A stretch of 64,000 bases of DNA from Pseudomonadota bacterium (GTDB lineage Bacteria > Pseudomonadota > Alphaproteobacteria > Rhizobiales > Xanthobacteraceae): the NCBI GenBank assembly GCA_018242205.1, contig JAFECJ010000010.1, positions 61,100-125,099 of the forward strand. The letters are read 5' to 3'. The notes beneath the pieces are model-generated. The model did no database searches. It saw nothing but the letters and a program-made list of their open reading frames with translations, and was not told where the DNA came from. Position 1 is the stretch's first letter. The number at the start of each line of letters is the position of its first letter. The translations under genes were made by a program, and so were the position numbers. Positions 8,329-17,053 of the stretch are shown piece after piece.

Positions 8329-10395
8329 TTACACGTCGAGGAGTTCCTCGCTCGCAAACTCCGCCTTCTCCTGGATGAACTCGAAGCGCGCTTCGGCCTT
8401 GTTGCCCATCAGCCGTTCGACCGATTTCGCCGCCGCTTTCGCATCCGCTTCGGCAAGCGTCACCTTGAGTAAGGTCCGCTTGTTCGGGTCCATCGTCGTT
8501 TCTTTCAGCTGCGCCGCCATCATCTCGCCGAGGCCCTTGAAGCGGGACACCTCGACCTTGGCATTGGCGTTGAACTCGCTCTTCAGAAGCTGCGCCTTGT
8601 GCGCCTCGTCGCGCGCATAGGCGATCTTGCCGCCGTGCTGCAGGCGGAACAAAGGCGGCACCGCGAGATAGAGCCGGCCGAGATCGATCAGCTTCGGCAT
8701 CTGCCGGTAGAAGAAGGTAATCAGCAATGACGCGATATGAGCGCCGTCGACGTCGGCGTCGGTCATGATGATGATCTTCTCGTAGCGCAGATCCTTTTCG
8801 TGGAAATGCGCGCCGGTGCCGCAGCCGAGCGCCTGAATGAGATCGGCGAGCTGCTGGTTCTGCGCCAGCTTGTCCTTGCCGGCGGAGGCGACGTTGAGGA
8901 TCTTGCCGCGCAACGGCAGCACGGCTTGCGTGCGGCGGTCGCGCGCCTGCTTGGCCGAACCGCCGGCCGAGTCGCCTTCGACGATGAACAGTTCGGAGCC
9001 TTGCTCGGCCGAGTTCGAGCAGTCGGCGAGCTTGCCGGGCAGGCGCAATTTGCGCACCGCGGACTTGCGCGCGACGTCCTTCTCGGCGCGGCGGCGCAAG
9101 CGGTCCTCGGCGCGTTCGATGACGAAGTCGAGCAGCTTGTTGGCCTGCACCGGATTGCCCGACAGCCAGTGATCGAACGGGTCCTTGATCGCGCCTTCGA
9201 CGATCTTCTGCGCCGAGGCGGTGGCGAGGCGATCCTTGGTCTGGCCCTGGAATTCCGGCTCGCGGATATAGACCGACAGCATCGAGCCCGAGCCGACCAT
9301 GACGTCTTCGCTCGTCACCGGAGCGACGCGCTTTTCCTGGCCGATGCGCGCGGCATGGTCCTTGAGGCCGCGGAGCAGGGCCGAGCGCAGGCCGGACTCA
9401 TGCGTGCCGCCATCGGGCGTCGGGATGGTGTTGCAATAGGAATTGCTGAAGCCGTCGGCATCCGCCGTCCAGGCCACCGCCCATTCCACCGCGCCGTGCT
9501 TGCCGCTCTTGCCGGCGGAGCCTGAGAAAATATCGGGATGCACGAAGGTCGCGCCTTCGAGATTGGTGCGCAGATAGTCGGACAGGCCGTTGGCGAAATG
9601 GAACGTCGCCTTGTCCGGAATGTCGGTGCCTTCGACCAGTTCGGGCGCGCAGGACCAGCGGATTTCGACACCGCCATAGAGATAAGCTTTCGAGCGCGCC
9701 ATCTTGAAGACGCGCGCCGGATCGAACGCCGCCTTCTTGCCGAAGATTTCCGGGTCCGGCTTGAAGCGCACGCGGGTGCCGCGCTTGTTCGGCGCGCGGC
9801 CGACCTTCTCGAGTTTGCCCTTCGGCTTACCGCGCTCGAACGCCATGTGGTATTGCGTCTGCTCGCGCCAGACGTCGACTTCCAGCCGCTCCGACAGCGC
9901 GTTGGTGACGGAGACGCCGACGCCGTGCAGGCCGCCCGAGGTCTCGTACACCTCGGAGTCGAATTTGCCGCCGGCGTGCAGCGTGCACATGATCACTTCC
10001 AGCGCCGACTTGTTCTTGAACTTCGGATGGTTGTCGACCGGCATGCCGCGGCCGTTGTCGGTGATGGCGATGAAGCCGTCGGCGTCGAGTTCGACCTCGA
10101 TCCAGTCGGCATGGCCGGCCAAGGCCTCGTCCATCGAGTTGTCGATCACTTCCGCGAACAGGTGGTGCAGCGCCTTCTCGTCGGTGCCGCCGATATACAT
10201 GCCGGGGCGGCGGCGCACCGGTTCCAGACCCTCGAGCACCTCGATGTGCTTGGCGCTGTAGCCGCCGTCGCCGCCGCCCTTGGAAGCTTTGCGCGCGCTG
10301 TCCTTGGGCGCGGGCCGGGAGGCCGCCTGGCGGGCCGGGGCGGCGAACAGGTCGTCCTGCTTGCCGGTCTTTTTGCTGGTCGCGGATTTTGCCAT
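8329..10395 (-). CDS. parE: DNA topoisomerase IV subunit B
   Basis: 688 residues from the ATG at 10395 (an in-frame ATG at 10482 would add 29 residues not typical for ParE). GHKL ATPase domain at the N-terminus (RRPGMYIGG, EVIDNSMDEALAGHAD, DNGRGMPVD, GGLHGVGVSVTNAL), transducer domain, then the TOPRIM domain (FIVEGDSAGGSAKQARDR, PLRGKILNVASA, MTDADVDGAHIASLL) with the DxD metal ligands. With ParC it decatenates daughter chromosomes. ParE rather than GyrB is supported by the short C-terminal region after TOPRIM without the long GyrB insertion. An N-terminal Ala/Lys-rich extension of ~45 residues is present. Confidence 0.93.
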   Translation of the reverse strand: MAKSATSKKTGKQDDLFAAPARQAASRPAPKDSARKASKGGGDGGYSAKHIEVLEGLEPVRRRPGMYIGGTDEKALHHLFAEVIDNSMDEALAGHADWIEVELDADGFIAITDNGRGMPVDNHPKFKNKSALEVIMCTLHAGGKFDSEVYETSGGLHGVGVSVTNALSERLEVDVWREQTQYHMAFERGKPKGKLEKVGRAPNKRGTRVRFKPDPEIFGKKAAFDPARVFKMARSKAYLYGGVEIRWSCAPELVEGTDIPDKATFHFANGLSDYLRTNLEGATFVHPDIFSGSAGKSGKHGAVEWAVAWTADADGFSNSYCNTIPTPDGGTHESGLRSALLRGLKDHAARIGQEKRVAPVTSEDVMVGSGSMLSVYIREPEFQGQTKDRLATASAQKIVEGAIKDPFDHWLSGNPVQANKLLDFVIERAEDRLRRRAEKDVARKSAVRKLRLPGKLADCSNSAEQGSELFIVEGDSAGGSAKQARDRRTQAVLPLRGKILNVASAGKDKLAQNQQLADLIQALGCGTGAHFHEKDLRYEKIIIMTDADVDGAHIASLLITFFYRQMPKLIDLGRLYLAVPPLFRLQHGGKIAYARDEAHKAQLLKSEFNANAKVEVSRFKGLGEMMAAQLKETTMDPNKRTLLKVTLAEADAKAAAKSVERLMGNKAEARFEFIQEKAEFASEELLDV

Positions 10396-10597
10396 CGTTA
10401 CAAGAGGTTCTTTGTAGTTCTTGAATTGGTGAGTGAGGAAGATCGCGTCCGACAGATAGGCTGCCAGCGAATCATTTGCCACTGACTATGCCACGATCGG
10501 GCCAAAACCGAGACCGGCGGGCCCTTCGCGGTCGGCGACCTTCTGCCGATCTTGCCGCACTGGCGGGTTCCGAATGGGCAGGTTAGATCGAACCCGA

Positions 10598-11131
10598 ATG
10601 GACCTCTTCACTTCCAGTTTCGACCAGATGGTTGCCTTCGCCCGGGATCACGCCGCCTGGGCGCCGCCGATCGTCTTCGTGCTCGCCTTCGGGGAATCGC
10701 TGGCCTTCATCTCGTTGCTGCTGCCGGCCTGGGGGGCGCTGGTCGCGCTCGGCGCGCTGATCGGCACGAGCGGCATCAGTTTCTGGCCGGTCTGGATCGC
10801 GGCGGCGGTGGGCGCTGCGCTCGGCGACTGGCTGTCCTACTGGATCGGGCTCAAGCTCGAATACCGCGTCCAACATATCTGGCCGTTGTCGCGCCATCCC
10901 GACCTGATCCCGCGCGGCGAACGTTTCATGAAGAAGTGGGGCGTGCCCGGCATCTTCATTGGACGTTTCTTTGGGCCGCTTCGGGCGTCCGTGCCGTTGA
11001 TCGCCGGCATATTCGAAATGCCGTTCTGGTCGTTCCAGATCGCCAATTTTACCTCCGCCTTTGTCTGGGCCGCCGTCCTGCTGACGCTCGGCGATGGCGT
11101 GTCGCGCGTCCTGGCGGCGTGGCCCTGGTAA
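10598..11131 (+). CDS. DedA-family membrane protein
   Basis: 177 residues from the ATG at 10598 (the ATG at 10574 would add 8 residues). The DedA/VTT features are visible: the first re-entrant segment AFGESLAFISLLLPAWGAL, a Gly-rich GAALGDWLSYWIG helix, and the second motif KKWGVPGIFIGRFFGPLRASVPLIAGIFEMP with the conserved FxGR-like arginine. DedA proteins are inner-membrane lipid scramblases/transporters (undecaprenyl phosphate recycling or phosphatidylethanolamine handling, depending on the member). Monocistronic. Confidence 0.88.
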   Translation: MDLFTSSFDQMVAFARDHAAWAPPIVFVLAFGESLAFISLLLPAWGALVALGALIGTSGISFWPVWIAAAVGAALGDWLSYWIGLKLEYRVQHIWPLSRHPDLIPRGERFMKKWGVPGIFIGRFFGPLRASVPLIAGIFEMPFWSFQIANFTSAFVWAAVLLTLGDGVSRVLAAWPW

Positions 11132-11141
11132 GCGCGGAACT

Positions 11142-11159
11142 GGTCACGGTGCCGTGACC
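11142..11159 (+). other. Perfect 8-bp stem hairpin after the DedA gene
   Basis: GGTCACGG and CCGTGACC flank a 2-base centre just after the DedA stop. No T-run follows, so it is either a weak 3'-end stabiliser or a protein-binding palindrome. Confidence 0.35.
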
Positions 11160-11270
11160 GACCGCGCGATTTTGCGCTCTGGAATTTCGCCGCCCATCTG
11201 GTGTTAGCTTCGAGGCCTCAAGCCGCCTCATGCCGGGGCGGGAGGCCGAGTTTGCAAACGGGAGACAAGG

Positions 11271-12254
11271 ATGGTCGAACTTTCGCGCCGCAATGTTCTA
11301 GCCGGTACGGCCGCGGCGGCCGCTGTTGCCAGCGTCAGTCCTTTTTCGGTCAATACCAGTCGTGCGCAAGGCGCGGCGGCCTCGCCGATGACCGGCGTCT
11401 ACAGCTACAAGTTCGGTGACGTGAATCTGATCCAGGTGTTCGACGGCGCGCGCACCTTTCCGATTCCGGACAACTTCATCGTCAACCTGTCGAAAGAAGA
11501 CACGGCGAAAGCCTATGCGGCCAAGTTCATGCCGCAAGGGCAGGTGACCATCACCTTCAGCCCGCTGGTCATCAAAACCGGTGGCAAGACCATCATCGTC
11601 GACACCGGCAATGGCCTGGGCGCTAACGCGGCGACCAAGGGCGCCGTCGGCAATATGCGCCACAGCATGAAGGCGGCCGGCATCGACGCCGGCGACGTCG
11701 ACATCGTGCTGATCTCCCACTTCCATGGCGATCACATCAACGGCCTGAAGAATGCCGATGGCACACCGGCCTTCCCGAAGGCGGAGATCAAGGTGCCGGC
11801 GGGCGAGTGGGCGTTCTGGACGGACGAAGCGAACCAGAGCAAGGCCAACGGTTACAACAAAGGCAACTTCGCCAACGTCAAAAAAGTGTTCGACGGCATC
11901 AAGCCGACTCCGTTCGACGCCGGCAAGGAAGTGGCGCCGGGGATCACCGCGACGGCGACGCCGGGTCACACACCGGGCCACACCTCGTTCGTGATTGCAT
12001 CAGGCAGCAAGAGCGTCATCGTGCAGGGCGACGTCACCAACCATGCCTCGATTTTCATGGAAAATCCGGGTTGGCACCTGGTGTTCGACAATGACGCCCA
12101 GATGGCCGAGGCGACGCGGCGCAAGTTCTACGACATGGTATCGGCGGAGAAGCTGCCGATTGTCGGCTATCACTTCCCGTTCCCGTCGGCCGGCTATGTC
12201 GAGAAGAACGGCTCCGGCGGCTATCACCTGGTCACGGCGCAAGCGCTGGGCTGA
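11271..12254 (+). CDS. Tat-exported metallo-beta-lactamase-fold hydrolase
   Basis: 327 residues. The N-terminus has a twin-arginine signal (SRRNVLAG followed by an Ala-rich hydrophobic stretch to residue ~33), so the folded, metal-loaded enzyme is sent to the periplasm. The metal-binding motif HFHGDH lies at residues 150-155, with further ligands in GHTPGHTSF and GYHFPFPSAGY. This subgroup contains quorum-quenching lactonases and AHL-lactonase-like or methyl-parathion-hydrolase-like proteins; the substrate cannot be read from sequence. The gene ends in a strong terminator and has GGGAGACAAGG before its ATG. Confidence 0.87.
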   Translation: MVELSRRNVLAGTAAAAAVASVSPFSVNTSRAQGAAASPMTGVYSYKFGDVNLIQVFDGARTFPIPDNFIVNLSKEDTAKAYAAKFMPQGQVTITFSPLVIKTGGKTIIVDTGNGLGANAATKGAVGNMRHSMKAAGIDAGDVDIVLISHFHGDHINGLKNADGTPAFPKAEIKVPAGEWAFWTDEANQSKANGYNKGNFANVKKVFDGIKPTPFDAGKEVAPGITATATPGHTPGHTSFVIASGSKSVIVQGDVTNHASIFMENPGWHLVFDNDAQMAEATRRKFYDMVSAEKLPIVGYHFPFPSAGYVEKNGSGGYHLVTAQALG

Positions 12255-12277
12255 CGAAGAGTCCGGTTTCGACGCCA

Positions 12278-12305
12278 AAGGCCGCCCTTCGGGGCGGCCT
12301 TTTTG
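12278..12305 (+). terminator. Rho-independent terminator of the metallo-hydrolase gene
   Basis: A perfect 10-bp stem AAGGCCGCCC / GGGCGGCCTT around a TTCG tetraloop, followed by a T-run (TTTTGC). Confidence 0.92.
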
Positions 12306-12330
12306 CATTTCTCGGCCCCAGAGGCCGGGA

Positions 12331-12359
12331 TTGACCGGTTCCGCCGGTAGCCTTATATC
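12331..12359 (+). promoter_or_regulatory. Predicted sigma-70 promoter for argC
   Basis: TTGACC (12331-12336), a 17-base spacer, then TATATC (12354-12359). This is near the TTGACA-N17-TATAAT consensus and unusually good for this GC-rich DNA. The predicted transcription start falls at about 12366-12367, i.e. on the ATG of the tiny Arg-rich reading frame. Confidence 0.65.
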
Positions 12360-12366
12360 GCGCCGC

Positions 12367-12441
12367 ATGACGACGATTTGCACCAGCTTCCGACCGCGCC
12401 GCCGCCGTATTGCCACGGCACGGGCGCGCTTTGGCGTGTAG
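12367..12441 (+). CDS. Candidate Arg-rich leader peptide upstream of argC
   Basis: A 24-codon frame encodes a peptide with 7 arginines: a block Arg-Pro-Arg-Arg-Arg-Arg at residues 9-14 and two more (19, 21). It begins at the predicted transcription start, so it would be a leaderless message, as is known for some alphaproteobacterial leader peptides. It lies 142 bases before the arginine biosynthesis gene argC. A GTGCCGC / GCGGCAC stem (12452-12476) follows the stop codon, and the 10-mer CAAACCGCTT occurs twice at 12486 and 12510. Ribosome stalling at the Arg codons when charged tRNA-Arg is scarce could control argC. No T-run follows the stem, so the mechanism is open. Confidence 0.45.
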   Translation: MTTICTSFRPRRRRIATARARFGV

Positions 12442-12583
12442 ATCAGTCCCCGTGCCGCCGGATTGGTCCGCGGCACCGTCGCTTTCAAACCGCTTGCCTT
12501 CCGATCATCCAAACCGCTTCCTGTCAGGAGCATCCGCATTCCTTCGCCGTTCAAGCGAGGCATGAAGACAAGGGCTTAAGACC

Positions 12584-13642
12584 ATGGCGACAAAGGCAAA
12601 GATCGGCGTTCTCGGCGCTTCCGGCTATACCGGTTCGGAACTGGTGCGGATGCTGTTGCGCCACCCGCGCGCGGAGATCGTGCTGCTGACCGCGGAGCGC
12701 TCCGCGGGCAAGGCGATGCGCGACGTGTTCCCGCAGTTCTCGCCTTATGAGCTGCCGACGCTGGTCGCCATCGAAGGCCTCGACTGGAAGGCGCTGGCGC
12801 TCGACGTCGTGTTCTGCGCGCTGCCGCACGCCACGACGCAGAAGGTGCTCAAGGACCTGCTCGTCGCCGCGCCGGCCACCAAGGTGGTCGACCTGTCGGC
12901 CGACTTCCGGCTTGCGGATACGGCCGCCTACGCCAAGTGGTACGGCCATGAGCATCATGCGCCGGAACTGCAGAAGGAAGCGGTCTATGGTCTGGCCGAA
13001 ATCCACCGGCGCGACATCAAGAAGGCGCGACTGGTTGCCAATCCCGGCTGCTACACGAGCTGTGCCGAATTGCCGTTGATCCCGTTGATCAAGGCCAAGG
13101 CCATCGATCTGGACGAGATCGTCGTCGACGCCAAATCCGGCATGACCGGCGCCGGCCGCTCGGCCAAGGAAGCGATGCTGTTCTCGGAAGTGTCCGAGGG
13201 CTTCAACGCCTATGGCGTCGGCAAGCACCGGCACATGGCCGAACTCGATCAGGAGTTTTCGATTGCCGCCGGCCGGCCGGTGACGGTGAGCTTTACGCCG
13301 CATTTGTTGCCGCAGAACCGCGGCATTCTCTCGACCATCTATGTGCGGGGTCGGCGAGGCCGCACGGCGCAGGATCTTCACGAGATACTGTCGAAGTTCT
13401 ACGCGAAGGAAGCCTTCGTCCACGTTCTGCCGTTTGGCGAAACCCCGCACACGCGGCATGTGCGCGGCTCCAACATGACCATGATCGGCGTCGCCGCCGA
13501 CCGCATCGAGGGCCGGGCCATCATCGTCTCGGTGCTCGACAATCTGGTGAAGGGCGCGTCCGGTCAGGCGATCCAGAACATGAACCTGATCATGGGTTAC
13601 CCCGAGACCATGGGCATCGATCAGGTCGCGCTGTTTCCCTAG
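12584..13642 (+). CDS. argC: N-acetyl-gamma-glutamyl-phosphate reductase
   Basis: 352 residues. ArgC reduces N-acetyl-glutamyl-5-phosphate to the semialdehyde with NADPH, the third step of arginine biosynthesis, in the cytoplasm. N-terminal Rossmann motif GVLGASGYTGSEL, and the catalytic cysteine at residue 156 in NPGCYTS, followed by SGMTGAGR and GVGKHRHMAEL motifs. Type I length. It appears monocistronic with its own promoter at 12331 and a ~215-base leader that holds a candidate attenuator peptide. Confidence 0.96.
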   Translation: MATKAKIGVLGASGYTGSELVRMLLRHPRAEIVLLTAERSAGKAMRDVFPQFSPYELPTLVAIEGLDWKALALDVVFCALPHATTQKVLKDLLVAAPATKVVDLSADFRLADTAAYAKWYGHEHHAPELQKEAVYGLAEIHRRDIKKARLVANPGCYTSCAELPLIPLIKAKAIDLDEIVVDAKSGMTGAGRSAKEAMLFSEVSEGFNAYGVGKHRHMAELDQEFSIAAGRPVTVSFTPHLLPQNRGILSTIYVRGRRGRTAQDLHEILSKFYAKEAFVHVLPFGETPHTRHVRGSNMTMIGVAADRIEGRAIIVSVLDNLVKGASGQAIQNMNLIMGYPETMGIDQVALFP

Positions 13643-13690
13643 AATCGCGACATCGCATAAGGTCGGGCTTCCTTGCCGGGAGGCCCGACC

Positions 13691-15304
13691 ATGTTCGAGG
13701 TCGCAAACCAGCCGCCGCCGCTCGAGCCCTACAATCTGTTCGCCAGCGACGTCGTGCTGCGCGAGGCGGTGCGGCGCGAGCAGGCCGAATGGGCCGAAGG
13801 CGGGCTCCATGCGCTCGGCGCGACGCTCGGCAAGCCCGAGACCGTCAAGCTCGGCTTCGACGCCAACAAATTCACGCCGCAACTGAAGACGCTCGACCGC
13901 TACGGCCATCGCCTCGACGAGGTCGAGTTCCATCCGGCCTGGCATGAATTGATGGCGATTGCGCTGCGCGCCGGGCTGCATTCGAGCCCGTGGGCGCATC
14001 CGCAGGCCGGCGCCCATGTGGCGCGCGCCGCCGGCACCTACATGCTCAACCAGATCGAAAGCGGCGTCTATTGCCCGGTCGCCATGACCTACGGTTCGGA
14101 GCCGACCTTGCGTCATGCGCCCGGCGTTGCCGTCGACTGGCTGCCGAAGGTCTATGGCCGCGATTACGACAAGCGCTTCATTCCCATGAAGGAGAAGTCC
14201 GCCGTCTTGATCGGCATGGGCATGACCGAGAACCAGGGCGGCTCGGATCTGCGCACCAATACCACGCGGGCGGAACCTCTCAGCGACGGTTCGTTCCGGC
14301 TGTTCGGCCACAAATGGTTCATGTCGGCGCCGATGTGCGACGCTTTTCTCATCCTGGCGCAGACCGAAAAGGGCCTGAGCTGCTTTTTGATGCCGCGCTT
14401 CACCCCGGACGGCGAGCGCAACGCCATCGAGATCGTGCGACTCAAGGACAAGCTCGGCAACCGCTCCAACGCCTCGAGCGAAGTCGAATTCGTCGGCGCC
14501 TATGCGCAGCTGATCGGCGAGGAAGGGCGCGGCATTCCGACCATTATCGAGATGGGCAATCATACCCGGCTCGATTGCGCCATCGGCTCGTCGTCCTTGA
14601 TGCGCGCCGCGGTAGCGCAGGCGGTGCATCATGCCCGCCATCGCACCGTGTTCCAGAAGAAGCTGATCGACCAGCCGCTGATGACCAACGTGCTCGCCGA
14701 TCTGGCACTCGAATGCGAGGCGGCGACGACGCTGACGTTCCGCCTGGCGCGCGCCTATGACGAGGACGACGAGGTCTCGACCGTGTTCCGCCGCGTCATC
14801 ACGCCGGCGGCGAAGTTCTGGATCTGCAAGCGCACGCCCTTCGTCACCCTGGAGGCGATGGAGGTGCTGGGCGGCTCCGGCTACATCGAGGAAAGCGTGA
14901 TGCCGCGGCTCTACCGCGAGGCGCCGGTCAACTCGATCTGGGAAGGTTCCGGCAACGTCATGTGCCTCGACGTGCTGCGCGCGCTCGGCCGCACCGCGCA
15001 TGCCGGCGACGTGTTGCGCGCCGAGCTCGACGGCGCCGGCGAGCCGCGGCTCAAGGCTTTCGTCGCCTCCTTGGAAAAACGCCTCGGCGGGCCCGAGCGT
15101 AACGACGAGGCGCAGGCGCGAGCGCTCACACGCGATCTGGTGCTGGCGCTACAGGCGGCGCTCTTGATCAAGCACGCGCCACCTTACGTCGCCGATGCGT
15201 TCTGCGCGTCGCGGCTGAGCGGCGAGGGCGGCGGCGCTTTCGGTGCGTTGCCACGCGGAGCGGACACGCGCGCCATCGCGGCGCGCGCCGCGCCGCTGCA
15301 TTAA
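13691..15304 (+). CDS. Acyl-CoA dehydrogenase family protein, AidB-like
   Basis: 537 residues from the ATG at 13691, chosen because GGGAGG lies 7 bases before it. FAD-binding acyl-CoA dehydrogenase signatures are visible: MTENQGGSDLRTNTT, GHKWFMSAPMCDAF, and EVLGGSGYIEESVMPRLYREAPVNSIWEGSGNV. The N-terminal ~150 residues (HPAWHELMAIALRAGLHSSPWA) match the AidB/DNA-alkylation-response subgroup, which has an extra domain and is longer than ordinary acyl-CoA dehydrogenases. E. coli AidB is linked to alkylation protection, but the reaction is not certain. The stop overlaps the stop of the convergent MAPEG gene by 4 bases. Confidence 0.87.
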   Translation: MFEVANQPPPLEPYNLFASDVVLREAVRREQAEWAEGGLHALGATLGKPETVKLGFDANKFTPQLKTLDRYGHRLDEVEFHPAWHELMAIALRAGLHSSPWAHPQAGAHVARAAGTYMLNQIESGVYCPVAMTYGSEPTLRHAPGVAVDWLPKVYGRDYDKRFIPMKEKSAVLIGMGMTENQGGSDLRTNTTRAEPLSDGSFRLFGHKWFMSAPMCDAFLILAQTEKGLSCFLMPRFTPDGERNAIEIVRLKDKLGNRSNASSEVEFVGAYAQLIGEEGRGIPTIIEMGNHTRLDCAIGSSSLMRAAVAQAVHHARHRTVFQKKLIDQPLMTNVLADLALECEAATTLTFRLARAYDEDDEVSTVFRRVITPAAKFWICKRTPFVTLEAMEVLGGSGYIEESVMPRLYREAPVNSIWEGSGNVMCLDVLRALGRTAHAGDVLRAELDGAGEPRLKAFVASLEKRLGGPERNDEAQARALTRDLVLALQAALLIKHAPPYVADAFCASRLSGEGGGAFGALPRGADTRAIAARAAPLH

Positions 15305-15699
15305 AGTTTGCCGAAGATCGCCAGCACCAGCGCGACCTGGGCGCCGAAGCCGACGCAGAACGCCAAAGTGCGCAGCACCGGCACGCCGAGCGCATAGACG
15401 ATGGCGTGGGCGAGCCGCGCCCAGAAATAGACGGCGCAGGCGATCACGGTGCCGCGCGACGAATAGCCGATATTGTCGAGGATCAGCACCAGCGGCGCGA
15501 AGACGACGAGATTGTCGACCGCGTTGGTGTGGGCGAAATACAGCCGCTGCGCCCAGGGGCTTTGCGGCTTGTCGTCACGCGACGGGTTCGCCATCGCGCC
15601 CCAGAGGCCGCGCACCATCATGCGGTCGAGGATGTAGGGGATCCACAGCACACCGGTCAGGATGACGGTGAAGGTGAGCCACATCAGTTCGCGCGACAT
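15301..15699 (-). CDS. MAPEG-family membrane protein
   Basis: 132 residues from the ATG at 15699, which has GGAGG 5 bases upstream. Four transmembrane helices (residues ~5-25, 55-75, 80-105, 110-130) and the family motif AQRLYFAHTNAVDNLVVFAPLVL. MAPEG proteins are glutathione-dependent or eicosanoid-type membrane enzymes in eukaryotes; bacterial members are of unknown substrate. It lies 96 bases after the TauE gene on the same strand and could be the last gene of the sulfide-detoxification transcript, though this is a guess. Confidence 0.8.
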   Translation of the reverse strand: MSRELMWLTFTVILTGVLWIPYILDRMMVRGLWGAMANPSRDDKPQSPWAQRLYFAHTNAVDNLVVFAPLVLILDNIGYSSRGTVIACAVYFWARLAHAIVYALGVPVLRTLAFCVGFGAQVALVLAIFGKL

Positions 15700-15795
15700 C
15701 ATATCCTCCATTGCACGCATCGGCCGGAGCCGGCGGCGCGAAGCCTAGCCGATCCAGTGTGTGCCGGCTATCAACGGCCCGTGACAGGTGGATAA

Positions 15796-16575
15796 TCAGC
15801 CGAGCAGCGAGCGGGCGATGACGTAAAGCCCGACGACAATGACGATGCCGGAGAAGATGCGCGTCAGCGCGTGTTTGTGACCGGACAGATGGCGGGCGAG
15901 CCGCGTGCCGATCAGGCCACCGACCGCGCCGCCGCCGATGAACAGGAGCGCCAGCGGCCAGTCGACCAGACCGGACCAGGCATAGCTTGCTGCCGTGGTG
16001 GCGCCGAAGGCGGTGACCGATACCAGCGACGAGCCGATCGCATTGATCAGCGGCATCGCGGTGGCGCCGATCAGGCCCGGCACGATGAGAAAACCGCCAC
16101 CGATGCCGAAGAAGCCGGAGAGGGCGCCGACGACGAGGCCGCCGCCGACCAGCCAGGGCAGCAGCGCCGGGCTGCTCTCGGACGTAAGTTTCACCTCGGG
16201 GTTACCGCCGCTCTTGCGCGGCCGCAGCATCAAGACGCCGATGACGACCATCAAGCCGCCGAACAAAGCCAGCAGCCGCGCGCCATCGACCAGCTTGCCG
16301 ACATGGGCGCCGAGCGCGGCGCCGGCCATGCCCGAGGCGGCAAAGACCAGCGCGCAACCCCATTTCACCGTCCGGGCGCGGGCGTGACCGGCCAGATTGA
16401 GCGCCGCGCTCGCCGCTACCGCGACGGCGCTGGTGCCGATGGCGACATGCGGCGACGACACGCCGACGACATAGACCAGCAAGGGCACTGCCAGAATCGA
16501 GCCGCCGCCGCCGATCAGGCCGAGCGTGAAGCCGACAAGACTGCCGGAGGCGATGGCGAGAAGGTGCTGCAGCAT
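15796..16575 (-). CDS. TauE/SafE-type sulfite/sulfur-compound exporter
   Basis: 259 residues with 7-8 hydrophobic helices and the duplicated TauE/SafE motif (GFTLGLIGGGGSILAVPLLVYVVG near the N-terminus and GFFGIGGGFLIVPGLI in the middle). In bigR operons of Agrobacterium and Xylella a protein of this family exports sulfite made from hydrogen sulfide. Here it follows the rhodanese gene by 45 bases and the BigR-like repressor, which supports that role. Confidence 0.88.
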   Translation of the reverse strand: MLQHLLAIASGSLVGFTLGLIGGGGSILAVPLLVYVVGVSSPHVAIGTSAVAVAASAALNLAGHARARTVKWGCALVFAASGMAGAALGAHVGKLVDGARLLALFGGLMVVIGVLMLRPRKSGGNPEVKLTSESSPALLPWLVGGGLVVGALSGFFGIGGGFLIVPGLIGATAMPLINAIGSSLVSVTAFGATTAASYAWSGLVDWPLALLFIGGGAVGGLIGTRLARHLSGHKHALTRIFSGIVIVVGLYVIARSLLG

Positions 16576-16620
16576 GATCGCTCCGGCGCGGCGAGACTTC
16601 GGTCTTGTAACGCGTGATGC

Positions 16621-17004
16621 TCAGGCGCGGAACAGCGAGGTGATCCGCTGCAGCAGGCCGCTCTGACCGGTGTCGGCACCCGGCTCGCGGGCCGGTCGCG
16701 CCGAGGTGGCGAAACCGGCGCGCTTCCAGGCCTCGATGCCGCCGCCCATCACGTAAACTTCGCAGTTGCCCGCCGCGGCGGCGAGCCGGCCGGCGTTCAT
16801 CGCGGTGCGCCCGCCCGACTTGCAATGATAGATCAGCACGGTGTCGCCGGCCCGCAGAACCGAGTCCGGGCCGATCTGCGACAGCGCGTGGTGACGCGCG
16901 CCGGGAATGTTCTCGCTCGCATACTCATGGCGCTCGCGAATATCGATCAGGGTGGCGCCGGCCTTGACGAGTTCGGCGGCGCGATCGGCTGTGATGGTTT
17001 TCAT
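16621..17004 (-). CDS. Single-domain rhodanese (sulfurtransferase)
   Basis: 127 residues from the ATG at 17004. One rhodanese domain with the active-site loop HCKSGGRTAMN, the cysteine being the persulfide carrier, and the CH2A-like motif LIDIRERHEY. It would move sulfane sulfur between glutathione persulfide and thiosulfate/sulfite. C-terminal ~25 residues form a short tail after the fold. Between the BigR-like repressor gene (49 bases upstream) and the TauE exporter gene, so it is part of the sulfide-responsive operon. Confidence 0.9.
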   Translation of the reverse strand: MKTITADRAAELVKAGATLIDIRERHEYASENIPGARHHALSQIGPDSVLRAGDTVLIYHCKSGGRTAMNAGRLAAAAGNCEVYVMGGGIEAWKRAGFATSARPAREPGADTGQSGLLQRITSLFRA

Positions 17005-17053
17005 TGTTCTTGTCCTGTTGGAAGAGGGGATGGGCGTCGTTCTTCGAGTTCGC

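Noticed and set aside
11142..11159. Strong intrinsic terminator after the DedA gene
   Set aside because: The stem is perfect but no T-run follows.
12551..15001. A very long open frame on the minus strand opposite argC and the AidB-like gene
   Set aside because: It is a GC-skew shadow: low-complexity His/Arg/Ala-rich translation with no domain, fully covered by well-supported genes on the other strand.
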